Shown: piece after piece, positions 50,759-62,382 of the stretch
Layout: every line of letters starts with the position of its first letter
Numbering within the stretch: the first letter of the stretch is position 1
Assembly: GCF_963675165.1 (NCBI RefSeq)
Contig: NC_087381.1
Span: 930,001-994,000, forward strand
Source of the DNA: Halichondria panicea
Lineage: Eukaryota; Porifera; Demospongiae; Suberitida; Halichondriidae
Reading direction: 5' to 3'
Length of the DNA stretch: 64,000 nt
The notes under the pieces: generated by a model
Seen by the model: the letters and a program-made list of their open reading frames with translations, nothing else
What the model was told of the DNA's origin: nothing
Database searches by the model: none
Program-made: the position numbers and the translations under genes

Positions 50759-51218
50759 ACTTTAAACTCAATGCATAATAACAAATTGCAACCTAGTTCG
50801 TATGTGTTCACATAGAGATGTATTAGCTTCATCTTGTCTGTTAGTAGTCACTGTGTGCATTACATTATATCCAATCAACTAACTTTTCCCCCGGGACTGC
50901 GGCCTTGATTTCGATACATTTACAGCCAAGAACAATGTACAGATCAAGACATTACTTTGTTTTGATACATTCACTTCATAAACACAATGCTTGTTTACAT
51001 GGAAAGTGATGATGATAATGCAAACATGAGTACATATGCATTAATAACTAGCTTAATTTGTTATATTATTGTATGTAATAATGACCAGTGGGTGCAAGTG
51101 ATGATGATAATACCTACTTTGAACACAAGCGTTAACTTGTTTATTATATAAAGTTAAGAGTTATAAGAGTTATAGCTAGATCATTTAGCTCTATTAGAAC
51201 ACTTTACAGGAGAAAAAG
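50759..51218. other. Spacer between transporter copies 3 and 4
   Basis: No gene is seen; near-identical to 59076-59535. The upstream motif TGTTTACATGGAAAGTGATG is at 50992. Confidence 0.6.
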
Positions 51219-52715
51219 ATGAAGTACAAGCTGCGATATTTTTACTCAAAAGGAGCTTTTCTAGTTCTTGTGTGGGTAATGCTTATAACATCAGCAATGA
51301 ATTTCCTATATCGTATGCTGGCAAAATCAGGAGGTATCAAAGCCTATCTCCACTACAAGGATCAGAGATTTCTTCTGATACTGATGATTGCCTTTATCCC
51401 CATAGCGGGCTGGCTAGCTGATGTACGGTATGGAAACTTCAAGGTGTTTAGGTTCGGTACACTGCTATTATTTATCTCAACAATAATGACAAGCATTTGT
51501 CTGATAATTAAAGAAGAGGGAGTTCATCCAACTGTTACTATGGTTGCTATAACTGCAGCTGCGTTAGGTGCGTATCTTGGAGTTAGTGCATGCGCAGTAA
51601 CAGCTCTTCAGCTAGGCTTGGATCAGATGCCAGATGCTTCGTCTGACAACATTATAAGTTTTATCAAGTGGTTTATTTTCTCAACTCTCTTTAGTATATG
51701 GGTCAGTGATTCAACCTTAAGCAGTACAGTAATATGTACTTCCGGAGATCCTGAAAATGCATTTTTCAGTCTCTACCCAGTGTTTGCTATTAGCATTTTG
51801 TGCTGTAGTCTTTTTCTTTTAGCCCCAAAATGGCTAATAATTGAACCAAAGTCACCTCAGTCCCTCAAAATTATTTACCAAGTTCTCAAGTTTGCAGCCA
51901 AGCACAAAGCTCCCCTCAATCGCAGTGCTCTCACATACTGGGAGGAAGACATACCTTCAAGAATGGACCTGGGAAAGTTGAGATACGGTGGTCCATTCAC
52001 TACAGAGCAAGTTGAAGATGTGAAAACGTTCTTTAAGATTATTGTTATTCAAATACCATTGTTTTTCGTCTCATTTTCATCTCGAGAATTATACCATCAT
52101 CACCAACCATTACCGTCTATCGACAAATGCACTGCTTCACTTATTAGTCTCTTCACATATCACCCATGTGTCTGTGCAATGTTAGTAACGCTTATCTCAG
52201 AATTTATAGTCCATCCTTTAGTTAAAATGGAACCACCAAGTATCCTGAAACAGATTGGATTTGCTTGCTTCATCATTGTGGTAGCAAATATAGGAATATT
52301 GAGTGCAGAAGTTGTGAGCTATTTCCATGATATACAAATTTGGATTGAAATAGCTAGTTCAATAATGGGCGGTCTTGTTATTTTTTCCTTTTTGACAAAC
52401 TGTATTTTGTTGTTTGCTTGTGCGCAATCTCCATATAACATGCGTGGTCTATTGGTGGGATTCGCATTATTACTTCATGTCTCATCGTTAAGCCTCGGTG
52501 AACTTGTCTTTAGTATTACTGTCAAGCCTTGCGACAAATGCTACAACTATATAATATATTCATCAGCCATGGTAGCAATTACATTGTTTGGATTCATCCT
52601 GTACTGCCTCCTGGCTCGCTGGTACAAGCGGAGAGTTAGAGACGAGGAATACAATGCACACAGAGTGGTGGAGGAGGTCTATGATCGATACCTTTCCAAC
52701 CACATGTATCACTGA
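51219..52715 (+). CDS. POT/SLC15-like membrane transporter, copy 4 (intact)
   Basis: Single exon, 498 residues, with the same layout as copy 2: GWLADVRYGNFKVFRFG, LGLDQMPDASSDNII, FTTEQVEDVKTFFK, FACAQSPYNMRGLLVGF and the charged C-terminal tail ending NHMYH. It differs most from its paralogues in the loop after the fourth hydrophobic segment (STLSSTVICTSGDPENAF) and in the loop around SRELYHHHQPLPS, both probably exposed loops. Its tandem duplicate at 59536 differs by only a few residues (for example L to S in GKLRYGG). Confidence 0.85.
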   Translation: MKYKLRYFYSKGAFLVLVWVMLITSAMNFLYRMLAKSGGIKAYLHYKDQRFLLILMIAFIPIAGWLADVRYGNFKVFRFGTLLLFISTIMTSICLIIKEEGVHPTVTMVAITAAALGAYLGVSACAVTALQLGLDQMPDASSDNIISFIKWFIFSTLFSIWVSDSTLSSTVICTSGDPENAFFSLYPVFAISILCCSLFLLAPKWLIIEPKSPQSLKIIYQVLKFAAKHKAPLNRSALTYWEEDIPSRMDLGKLRYGGPFTTEQVEDVKTFFKIIVIQIPLFFVSFSSRELYHHHQPLPSIDKCTASLISLFTYHPCVCAMLVTLISEFIVHPLVKMEPPSILKQIGFACFIIVVANIGILSAEVVSYFHDIQIWIEIASSIMGGLVIFSFLTNCILLFACAQSPYNMRGLLVGFALLLHVSSLSLGELVFSITVKPCDKCYNYIIYSSAMVAITLFGFILYCLLARWYKRRVRDEEYNAHRVVEEVYDRYLSNHMYH

Positions 52716-53590
52716 ACAATCAATGCACGTGAAAACTATAATGATTATTGCATGCATGTAATATACATTATAGTTATAGAGCAACCTTAGCCTATATAGT
52801 GTGTGTTCATTGGAATCATTTCTCTTCATAATTATAATTATATAATAATATAGATATTTTTTATCTATATTAATTTGTACAGGCATGCACTGTATCCAAT
52901 CAACCAACTCTGTTCTCGTGGCTGCAAACCCACTATAAATCCTTAAAACCACAGTATAACTATATCATCATCCTCCACTCTGTCCAATCGATTGAGCTAT
53001 TGTGTTTATATTTGCAGGTGGCTGAAATTGTGTATAGCGGAGTGCCCAAAAAGCATCACCTCAATTGTGGATTCAGTGTCGTCTCGTACCATCCCCACAC
53101 TCAAGAGGAGCAGACCTTCCACCTGCTGGCAGAGACACAAGAGGACATGAGATACTGGGTGCATGCATGACCTGAGGTATGTGGTGTGTGGTGTGTGGTG
53201 TGGGTGGGCGTGTATGCATGTGTTTTAAGAAACAGGCCGTTTGTTGTCTGAAATAACTTTAGACAATGAACCTGGTCTCGAGGCTAGGACAAGCTGATAA
53301 ATACCGCCTCTAAGCAAAAGGGCATTCCAGACTATAGCCATCATCTATATATGTCACTTGCAGGTTGGTCCATATTTATATTTGCAGTTCTGGAGCAGCA
53401 ATCCATTAATAATGGCTATCATGCACATAACATTATAATTATACAGTCACTCCCCTCCATGCTGTGATGATTGCTGAGTCAGCGAATAATTATGTGTAGC
53501 TCTAATTATGGTACTCTGCACAATTAGTGCATACATGTCGTAAGACTATATTCGGCTAAAGATCTGGCAATTGCTCCCGTTGAATGAGTT
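52716..53590. other. Spacer after block A with PH exon remnant
   Basis: Holds the orphan PH-domain exon at 53018-53176 and otherwise nothing coding. It matches 61033-62065 except that about 169 bases present there (61536-61704) are absent here. It ends at the duplication breakpoint at about 53591. Confidence 0.6.
53018..53176 (+). pseudogene. Orphan PH-domain exon, copy A
   Basis: After a TTTGCAG acceptor the frame reads VAEIVYSGVPKKHH, FSVVSYHPHTQEEQTFHLLA and ETQEDMRYWVH, the last strand and C-terminal helix of a pleckstrin homology domain, ending at a GAG/GTATGT donor. A doubled GCAT after TGGGTGCAT shifts the frame in the helix and brings a TGA; without it the end would read in the usual W-V-x-D-L pattern. 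No neighbouring exons of a PH protein are found. Confidence 0.65.
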
Positions 53591-54929
53591 CTTCTTCTGA
53601 TACCGATTATTGCCTTCATTCCCATAGCCGGCTCGTTAGCTGATGTAAGGTATGGAAACTTCAAGGTGTTCAAATTCGGTGCACTGCTATTATTTGTCTC
53701 AGCGGTATTAACATGCATTTGTGTGATAATTAAAGACAAAAGAGTTCATCCGACTGTTACTATGGTTGCCATAACTGCAGCTGTATTAATTATGTATCTT
53801 GGAGTTAGTGCATGCATAGTAACAGCTCTTCAGCTAGGCTTGGATCAGATGCCAGATGCTTCGTCTGACAATATTATAAGTTTTATCAAGTGGTTCATTT
53901 TCTCAGCTCTTCTTGGTGTATGGAGTAGTGAGAATATCTTTAAAAGTACAGTACATTGTGCTTTCGTAGATCCTGATAATAACATTTTCTTTAGTCTCTA
54001 CCCAGTGTTTGCTATGAGCATTCTGTGCTGTAGTATTTTTCTTTTAGCCCCAAAATGGCTAATAATTGAACCAAAATCACCTCAATCCCTCAAAATCATC
54101 TACCAAGTTCTCAAGTTTGCAGCCAAGCACAAAGCTCCCCTCAATCGCAGTGCTCTCACATACTGGGAGGAAGACATACCTTCAAGAATGGACCTGGGAA
54201 AATCGAGATACGGTGGACCATTCACTACAGAGCAAGTTGAAGATGTGAAAACGTTCTTTAAGATTATTATTATCCAAATACCATTGTTGATTGTCTCATT
54301 ATCATCTGGGAAACTATATGCACATCTTTATCACCAACCATCACTGTCTATTAGTGAATGCACTGCTTCCCTTATTAGTCTCTTCACCTATAATCCGTGT
54401 GTCTGTGCAATGGTGATGACTCTTATCTCAGAATTTATAGTTCATCCTCTAGTTAAAATGGAACCTCCAAGTATCCTGAAACAGATTGGATTTGCTTGCT
54501 TCATCATTGTGGTAGCAAATATAGGGATATTGAGTGCAGAAGTTGTGAGCTATTTCCATGGTATACAAATTTGGATTGAAATAGCTAGTTCAGTAATGGC
54601 CGGTCTAGTTTACTTGTCTTTCTTGACAAATTTGATTTTGTTGTTTGCTTGTGCGCAATCTCCATATAACGGGATTTGCATTATTACTTCATGCCTCATC
54701 ATTAATCCTTGGTAATTTTTTTTTTAATATCACGATTATGCTTTGCGACAAATGCTACAACTATATAATATATTCGTCAGTCAAGGTAGCGATTACATTG
54801 TTTGGATTCATCCTGTACTGCCTCCTGGCTCGCTGGTACAAAAGGAGAGTTAGAGACGAGGAATACAATGCACACAGAGTGGTGGAGGAGGTCTATGATC
54901 GATACCTTTCCAACGACTTGTATCACTGA
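53591..54929 (+). pseudogene. POT/SLC15-like transporter copy 1', 5'-truncated
   Basis: Begins at codon ~51 of the family (CTTCTTCTGATACCGATTAT), fused to unrelated spacer sequence, so the start codon, first membrane segment and promoter are absent. It lacks the two-base lesion of copy 1. A 17-base deletion at about 54670 (removing the codons for MRGLLA) shifts the frame to a stop at 54715; the final ~80 codons can be read to TGA 54929. Confidence 0.85.
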
Positions 54930-55570
54930 ACAGTTAACTCCGTGCATAATTAACATTCATTACAATTATAGAGCAACCTATAAAAATTTAATTACCTATA
55001 TCGTTAGTACTACATAATTTATGTGCTCATTTTCTTCACAATAGACATACTATATGTCTGTCTATATACATGCATTATAAGGCATGTTTATTATCAGCAC
55101 ATGCAGGTGGCTCCCTCAGGCTCGATACTGCAAGTTAGGTGAATCTGTTGCTTCGGAAAGTAATAGAGTGTTCTCAGTTCTCTCCCCAACTAACAAATAT
55201 TCGCAATCAATGTCATGTGTCATGATGTTCCCTCAGCTCGATAGATCTATACTGCTCTAAATCCCTGGAACCATGGCAGCTATAATTCCCTAATACTGTT
55301 ACAGTGTATATATATCATATTTATCTTCTTATATAATTTACACTGTCCATTAATTTTGAGCTTTTATGTTTGTATCATATACATGCAGGTTAAGTGTTGT
55401 GTTGTTTGAAAAAGTTCCCCCATTTTATCACACATCATAATTATACTTGTTTACATTGAAAGTAATGATAATACTAACTTGAGTAAACATATTTCTTGGT
55501 ACAAATGTTCCAAAATTTAGAGTATAGCTATAGATTATTTAGCTCTTTTAAAACGCTTCAATAAAAGAAG
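54930..55570. other. Spacer between copies 1' and 2'
   Basis: Duplicate of 46617-47253 with few changes; no gene. The upstream motif is at 55449. Confidence 0.6.
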
Positions 55571-57079
55571 ATGAAGTACAAGTTGCGATATTTCTACTCA
55601 AAAGGAGCTTTTCTAGTCCTTGTGTGGATAATGCTTATAACATCAGCAATGACTTTCATGTTTCGTATGTTTACCAAGCCAGGAGTTATCCAATTTTATT
55701 CTCCGCACAAGGATCCAAGACTTCTTCTGATACCGGTGATTGCCTTTGTTCCCATATATGGCTGGCTAGCTGATGTACGGTATGGAAACTTCAAGGTGTT
55801 TAGGTTCGGAGCATCTCTATTTTTTGTCTCAACGGTATTGACAAGTGTTTGTCTGATAATTAAAGAAGAGGGAGTTAATCCAACTCTTACTATGGTTGCT
55901 ATAACTGCAGCTGTGTTAGGTGCGTATCTTGGAGTTAGTGCATGCGCAGTAACAGCTCTTCAGCTAGGCTTGGATCAGATGCCAGATGCTTCGTCTGACA
56001 ACATCATAAGTTTTATCAAGTGGTTCATTTTTTCAGGTGTATTTGGTGTATGGATTAGTGAAATTATCCTAAGAAGTACAATATCTTGTGCTTTTGTAGA
56101 TCCTGACAATAAATTCATTTTCTTTAGTCTCTACCCAGTGCTTGCTATGAGCATTCTGTGCTGTAGTATTTTTCTTTTAGTCCCAAAATGGCTAATAATT
56201 GAACCAAAATCACCTCAGTCCCTCAAAATCATCTACCAAGTTCTCAAGTTTGCAGCCAAGCACAAAGCTCCCCTCAATCGCAGTGCTCTCACATACTGGG
56301 AGGAAGACATACCTTCAAGAATGGACCTGGGAAAGTCGAGATATGGTGGACCATTCACTACAGAGCAAGTTGAAGATGTGAAAACGTTCTTTAAGGTTAT
56401 TGTTATCCAAATACCGTTGTTTTTTGTCTCAATATCATCTCAGAAATTATATGTACATCTTGATCACCAACTATTGCCCTCTATCGACAAATGCACTGCT
56501 TCACTTATTAGTCTCTTCACTTATCACCCTTTTGTTTGCGTAATGTTAGTAACTCTTTTCTCAGAATTTATAGTCTATCCTCTAGTTAAAATGGAACCAC
56601 CAAGTATCTTGAAACAGATTGGATTTGCTTGCTTCATCATTGTGACAGCAAATATAGGGATATTGAGTGCAGAAGTTGTGAGCTATTTCCATGATATACA
56701 AATTTGGATCGAAATAGCTAGTTCAATAATTGGTGGTCTTGTTAACCTTTCCTTTTTGACAAACTGTATTCTGTTGTTTGCTTGTGCGCAATCTCCATAT
56801 AACATGCGTGGTCTATTGGCGGGATTTGCATTATTACTTCATTTCTCATCATTAGTCCTTGGCGAACTTTTATTCAGTATCACGGTCAAGCTTTGCGACA
56901 AATGCTACAACTATATAATATCTTCATCAGTCATGGTAGCGATTACATTGTTTGGATTCATCCTGTACTGCCTCCTGGCTCGCTGGTACAAAAGGAGAGT
57001 TAGAGACGAGGAATACAATGCACACAGAGTGGTGGAGGAGGTCTATGATCGATACCTTTCCAACGACATGTATCACTGA
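55571..57079 (+). CDS. POT/SLC15-like membrane transporter, copy 2' (intact)
   Basis: Single exon, 502 residues. It differs from the 47254 copy at only a few positions (P for S at 45, L for V at 106, D for G at 177 and I for S near 286 by eye). All family marks are retained: WLADVRYGNFKVFRFG, LDQMPDASSDNII, FTTEQVEDVKTFFK, QSPYNMRGLLAGF. Predicted multi-pass membrane protein; the solute is unknown. It is part of the duplicated 8.3 kb block. Confidence 0.85.
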   Translation: MKYKLRYFYSKGAFLVLVWIMLITSAMTFMFRMFTKPGVIQFYSPHKDPRLLLIPVIAFVPIYGWLADVRYGNFKVFRFGASLFFVSTVLTSVCLIIKEEGVNPTLTMVAITAAVLGAYLGVSACAVTALQLGLDQMPDASSDNIISFIKWFIFSGVFGVWISEIILRSTISCAFVDPDNKFIFFSLYPVLAMSILCCSIFLLVPKWLIIEPKSPQSLKIIYQVLKFAAKHKAPLNRSALTYWEEDIPSRMDLGKSRYGGPFTTEQVEDVKTFFKVIVIQIPLFFVSISSQKLYVHLDHQLLPSIDKCTASLISLFTYHPFVCVMLVTLFSEFIVYPLVKMEPPSILKQIGFACFIIVTANIGILSAEVVSYFHDIQIWIEIASSIIGGLVNLSFLTNCILLFACAQSPYNMRGLLAGFALLLHFSSLVLGELLFSITVKLCDKCYNYIISSSVMVAITLFGFILYCLLARWYKRRVRDEEYNAHRVVEEVYDRYLSNDMYH

Positions 57080-57569
57080 ACAACTATATCATATAATTAT
57101 ATTTACAGAGCAACCTAGTACATACGTGTTCCATAGAGATACGTTATTAGCTGTATTTGTCTTTTAGTCGTACAGTCATGCACTGTATGGTTTCAATTTC
57201 AATCAAGATTTATTACAGCCAATCTTTCCCTCCTCACGGTTGCGCCCTCAGGCTCGAACAGTTCAACACAATAAAGGTTTGCAGGAGGTTAGGGGGAGCC
57301 TCTTTGTGCCTGCCTCCATGGGTTTACTGCTACCCATATTATTATCTATGTATCGATCTCGTCTTCCACACTGTCCAATTGTATATACATCATTATAATT
57401 ATACAGGTGTTTGAATAACAGAAGCTGCATGTGTTGTTGTGATAGCTATTCCCCAATGCATCCATATACACTTGTTTACATGGAAATAGAAAGTGATAAT
57501 GTCAAAATGAGAAAGTTTAGAGTATAGCTAGCTAGATCATTAATTTTACACTCATTCAAAGAGAAAAAG
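57080..57569. other. Spacer between copies 2' and 3'
   Basis: Duplicate of 48763-49252; no gene. The upstream motif is at 57474. Confidence 0.6.
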
Positions 57570-59075
57570 ATGAAGTACAAGCTGCGATATTTCTACTCAA
57601 AAGGAGCTTTTCTAGTTCTTGTGTGGATGATGCTTTTTACACCAGCAATAAATATATTTTTTCATGTGCTCAGCAATTCATGGAGAATCAAAGCCTATCA
57701 TCCCTACAGTGATCAAACACTTCTTCTGATACCGATGATTGCCTTTGTCCCCATAGCGGGCTGGCTAGCTGATGTACGGTATGGAAACTTCAAGGTGTTT
57801 AGGTTCGGTGTATTGCTATTATTTTTTTCAACGGTATTGACATGTATTTGTCTGATAATTCAACGCGAAGGAGTTCATCCAACTGTTACTATGATTGCTA
57901 CAACTGCAGCTGTGTTAGTTGCTTATCTTGGAGCTAGTGCATGCATAGTAACAGCTCTTCAGCTAGGCTTGGACCAGATGCCAGATGCTTCGTCTGACAA
58001 CATTATAAGTTTTATCAAATGGTTCATTTTCTCAATTATCTTTGGTGTATGGATTAGTGAGATTATTCTAAACAGTACAATATCCTGTGCTTTCGTACAT
58101 CCTTACAATGAGTTAGTTTTCTTTAGTCTCTATCCAGTGTTTGCTATGAGCATTTTGTGCTGTAGTATTTTTCTTTTAGCCCCAAAATGGCTAATAATTG
58201 AACCAAAATCACCTCAGTCCCTCAAAATCATTTACCAAGTTCTCAAGTTTGCTGCCAAGCACAAAGCTCCCCTCAATCGCAGTGCACTCACATACTGGGA
58301 GGAAGACATACCTTCAAGAATGGACCTGGGAAAGTCCAGATACGGTGGTCCATTCACTACAGAGCAAGTTGAAGATGTGAAAACGTTCTTCAAGATTATT
58401 GTTATCCAAATACCGTTGTTTTTTGTCTCATTATCATCTCGGAAATTGTATGTACATCTTGATCACCAACTATTGCCCTCTATCAACAAATGCACTGCTT
58501 CACTTATTAGTCTTTTTACTTATCACCCTTTTGTTTGCGTAATGTTAGTAACTCTTTTCTCAGAATTTATAGTGTATCCTCTAGTTAAAATGGAACCACC
58601 ATGCAAGTATCCTGAAACAGATTGGATTTGCTTGCTTCATCATTGTGGTAGCAAATATAGGGATATTGAGTGCAGAAGTTGTGAGCTATTTCCATGACAT
58701 ACAAGTTTGGATTGAAATAGCTACTTTAATAATTGTAGGTCTTGTTCACTTTTCGCTCTTGACAAACTCAATTCTGTTGTTTGCTTGTGCGCAATCTCCA
58801 TATAACATGCGTGGTCTATTGGCGGGATTTGCATTTTTACTTCATATCTCATCATTAGGCCTTGGTGAACTCTTCTTCAGTGTCACGATCAAACTTTGTG
58901 ACAAATGCTACAACTATATAAGTCAGTCATGGTAGCGATTACTTTGTTTGGATTCATCCTGTACTGCCTCCTGGCTCGCTGGTACAAAAGGAGAGTTAGA
59001 GACGAGGAATACAATGCACACAGAGTGGTGGAGGAGGTCTACGATCGATATCTTTCCAACGACATGTATCACTGA
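57570..59075 (+). pseudogene. POT/SLC15-like transporter copy 3', same lesions as copy 3
   Basis: Carries the same 4-base insertion (about 58601) and 7-base deletion (about 58919) as the 49253 copy, with two or three substitutions elsewhere (T for A near residue 112; L for F near 182). Readable as a 375-residue truncated frame ending at 58697. Confidence 0.82.
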
Positions 59076-59535
59076 ACTTTAAACTCAATGCATAATAACA
59101 AATTGCAACCTAGTTCGTATGTGTTCACATAGAGATGTATTAGCTTCATCTTGTCTGTTAGTAGTCACTGTGTGCATTACATTATATCCAATCAACTAAC
59201 TTTTCCCCCGGGACTGCGGCCTTGATTTCGATACATTTACAGCCAAGAACAATGTACAGATCAAGACATTACTTTGTTTTGATACATTCACTTCATAAAC
59301 ACAATGCTTGTTTACATGGAAAGTGATGATGATAATGCAAACATGAGTACATATGCATTAATAACTAGCTTAATTTGTTATATTATTGTATGTAATAATG
59401 ACCAGTGGGTGCAAGTGATGATGATAATACCTACTTTGAACACAAGCATTAACTTGTTTATTATATAAAGTTAAGAGTTATAAGAGTTATAGCTAGATCA
59501 TTTAGCTCTATTAGAACACTTTACAGGAGAAAAAG
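59076..59535. other. Spacer between copies 3' and 4'
   Basis: Duplicate of 50759-51218; no gene. The upstream motif is at 59309. Confidence 0.6.
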
Positions 59536-61032
59536 ATGAAGTACAAGCTGCGATATTTCTACTCAAAAGGAGCTTTTCTAGTTCTTGTGTGGGTAATGCT
59601 TATAACATCAGCAATGAATTTCCTATATCGTATGCTGGCAAAATCAGGAGGTATCAAAGCCTATCTCCACTACAAGGATCAGAGATTTCTTCTGATACTG
59701 ATGATTGCCTTTATCCCCATAGCGGGCTGGCTAGCTGATGTACGGTATGGAAACTTCAAGGTGTTTAGGTTCGGTACACTGCTATTATTTATCTCAACAA
59801 TAATGACAAGCATTTGTCTGATAATTAAAGAAGAGGGAGTTCATCCAACTGTTACTATGGTTGCTATAACTGCAGCTGCGTTAGGTGCGTATCTTGGAGT
59901 TAGTGCATGCGCAGTAACAGCTCTTCAGCTAGGCTTGGATCAGATGCCAGATGCTTCGTCTGACAACATTATAAGTTTTATCAAGTGGTTTATTTTCTCA
60001 ACTCTCTTTAGTATATGGGTCAGTGATTCAACCTTAAGCAGTACAGTAATATGTACTTCCGGAGATCCTGAAAATGCATTTTTCAGTCTCTACCCAGTGT
60101 TTGCTATTAGCATTTTGTGCTGTAGTCTTTTTCTTTTAGCCCCAAAATGGCTAATAATTGAACCAAAGTCACCTCAGTCCCTCAAAATTATTTACCAAGT
60201 TCTCAAGTTTGCAGCCAAGCACAAAGCTCCCCTCAATCGCAGTGCTCTCACATACTGGGAGGAAGACATACCTTCAAGAATGGACCTGGGAAAGTCGAGA
60301 TACGGTGGTCCATTCACTACAGAGCAAGTTGAAGATGTGAAAACATTCTTTAAGATTATTGTTATTCAAATACCATTGTTTTTCGTCTCATTTTCATCTC
60401 GAGAATTATACCATCATCACCAACCATTACCGTCTATCGACAAATGCACTGCTTCACTTATTAGTCTCTTCACATATCACCCATGTGTCTGTGCAATGTT
60501 AGTAACGCTTATCTCAGAATTTATAGTCCATCCTTTAGTTAAAATGGAACCACCAAGTATCCTGAAACAGATTGGATTTGCTTGCTTCATCATTGTGGTA
60601 GCAAATATAGGAATATTGAGTGCAGAAGTTGTGAGCTATTTCCATGATGTACAAATTTGGATTGAAATAGCTAGTTCAATAATGGGCGGTCTTGTTATTT
60701 TTTCCTTTTTGACAAACTGTATTTTGTTGTTTGCTTGTGCGCAATCTCCATATAACATGCGTGGTCTATTGGTGGGATTCGCATTATTACTTCATGTCTC
60801 ATCGTTAAGCCTCGGTGAACTTGTCTTTAGTATTACTGTCAAGCCTTGCGACAAATGCTACAACTATATAATATATTCATCAGCCATGGTAGCAATTACA
60901 TTGTTTGGATTCATCCTGTACTGCCTCCTGGCTCGCTGGTACAAGCGGAGAGTTAGAGACGAGGAATACAATGCACACAGAGTGGTGGAGGAGGTCTATG
61001 ATCGATACCTTTCCAACCACATGTATCACTGA
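59536..61032 (+). CDS. POT/SLC15-like membrane transporter, copy 4' (intact)
   Basis: Single exon, 498 residues, the tandem duplicate of the 51219 copy with two amino acid changes seen by eye (S for L in GKSRYGG, V for I in FHDVQIW). Same family marks and predicted topology. It is the last intact transporter of the array and is followed by the PH exon remnant and a decayed ninth copy. Confidence 0.85.
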   Translation: MKYKLRYFYSKGAFLVLVWVMLITSAMNFLYRMLAKSGGIKAYLHYKDQRFLLILMIAFIPIAGWLADVRYGNFKVFRFGTLLLFISTIMTSICLIIKEEGVHPTVTMVAITAAALGAYLGVSACAVTALQLGLDQMPDASSDNIISFIKWFIFSTLFSIWVSDSTLSSTVICTSGDPENAFFSLYPVFAISILCCSLFLLAPKWLIIEPKSPQSLKIIYQVLKFAAKHKAPLNRSALTYWEEDIPSRMDLGKSRYGGPFTTEQVEDVKTFFKIIVIQIPLFFVSFSSRELYHHHQPLPSIDKCTASLISLFTYHPCVCAMLVTLISEFIVHPLVKMEPPSILKQIGFACFIIVVANIGILSAEVVSYFHDVQIWIEIASSIMGGLVIFSFLTNCILLFACAQSPYNMRGLLVGFALLLHVSSLSLGELVFSITVKPCDKCYNYIIYSSAMVAITLFGFILYCLLARWYKRRVRDEEYNAHRVVEEVYDRYLSNHMYH

Positions 61033-62382
61033 ACAATCAATGCACGTGAAAACTATAATGATTATTGCATGCATGTAATATACATTATAGTTATAGAGAA
61101 CCTTAGCCTATATAGTGTGTGTTCATTGGAATCATTTCTCTTCATAATTATAATTATATAATAATATAGATATTTTTTATCTATATTAATTTGTACAGGC
61201 ATGCACTGTATCCAATCAACCAACTCTGTTCTCGTGGCTGCAAACCCACTATAAATCCTTAAAACCACAGTATAACTATATCATCATCCTCCACTCTGTC
61301 CAATCGATTGAGCTATTGTGTTCATATTTGCAGGTGGCTGAAATTGTGTATAGCGGAGTGCCCAAAAAGCATCACCTCAATTGTGGATTCAGTGTCGTCT
61401 CGTACCATCCCCACACTCAAGAGGAGCAGACCTTCCACCTGCTGGCAGAGACACAAGAGGACATGAGATACTGGGTGCATGCATGACCTGAGGTATGTGG
61501 TGTGTGGTGTGGGTGGGCGTGTATGCATGTGTTTTAAGATTGTATGGAAAGTTTTGTAGTCAGATAGCAAATTCGCTAAAATTCTAAAATTAGTACCCGT
61601 TTATAATAGTAACAATAAGGTACATTTTTACAATTGATTCGATTGGCTATCACATTGAAAATCAATTCCCAAGCCCCCAGGTAGGTGGGGAAAAACTTAG
61701 CCTCGAGATCAGGCCGTTTGTTGTCTGAAATAACTTTAGACAATGAACCTGGTCTCGAGGCTAGGACAAGCTGATAAATACCGCCTCTAAGCAAAAGGGC
61801 ATTCCAGACTATAGCCATCATCTATATATGTCACATGCAGGTTGGTCCATATTTATATTTGCAGTTCTGGAGCAGCAATCCATTAATAATGGCTATCATG
61901 CACATAACATTATAATTATACAGTCACTCCCCCTCCATGCTGTGATGATTGCTGAGTCAGCGAATAATTTTCTAATTATGGTACTCTGCACAATTAGTGC
62001 ATGCATGTCGTAAGACTATATTCGGCTAAAGATCTGGCAATTGCTCCCGTTGAATGAGTTCTCTCCTGTACCTATATATTTGCTGACTCCGGCAATAATC
62101 ACAGCACTCTCGAAACCTAGCTCCAGAGCTGTACCATACCTACCTACGTAACCTCCTCTGATTCATGTACTGTGAAGTCATGATCATTACATATCATGGG
62201 CACAGATCAATTTTGTTCATTCACCATTCCATAACACTATATATACTTGTTTACGTGAAAAGTGAAAAGTAACGCCAACATGAGTAAACACATTTATATA
62301 CTCAGTACAGTTTGGAGTATAATAATTGTTAGATGCTATAGATAGCACTGTTAATTAAAACACTTCTGTACAAGAGAAAAAG
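61033..62382. other. Spacer after block B
   Basis: Repeats the layout of 52716-53590, with the PH exon remnant at 61334-61492 and an additional segment at 61536-61704. That segment ends in TTAGCCTCGAGATCAGG, which pairs with CCTGGTCTCGAGGCTAG at 61748-61764 as an inverted repeat. From about 62063 the sequence departs from block A and leads to the ninth copy; the upstream motif variant TGTTTACGTGAAAAGTGAAA is at 62248. Confidence 0.6.
61334..61492 (+). pseudogene. Orphan PH-domain exon, copy B
   Basis: Identical in layout to 53018-53176, including the doubled GCAT that breaks the C-terminal helix, so the lesion predates the block duplication. Confidence 0.65.
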
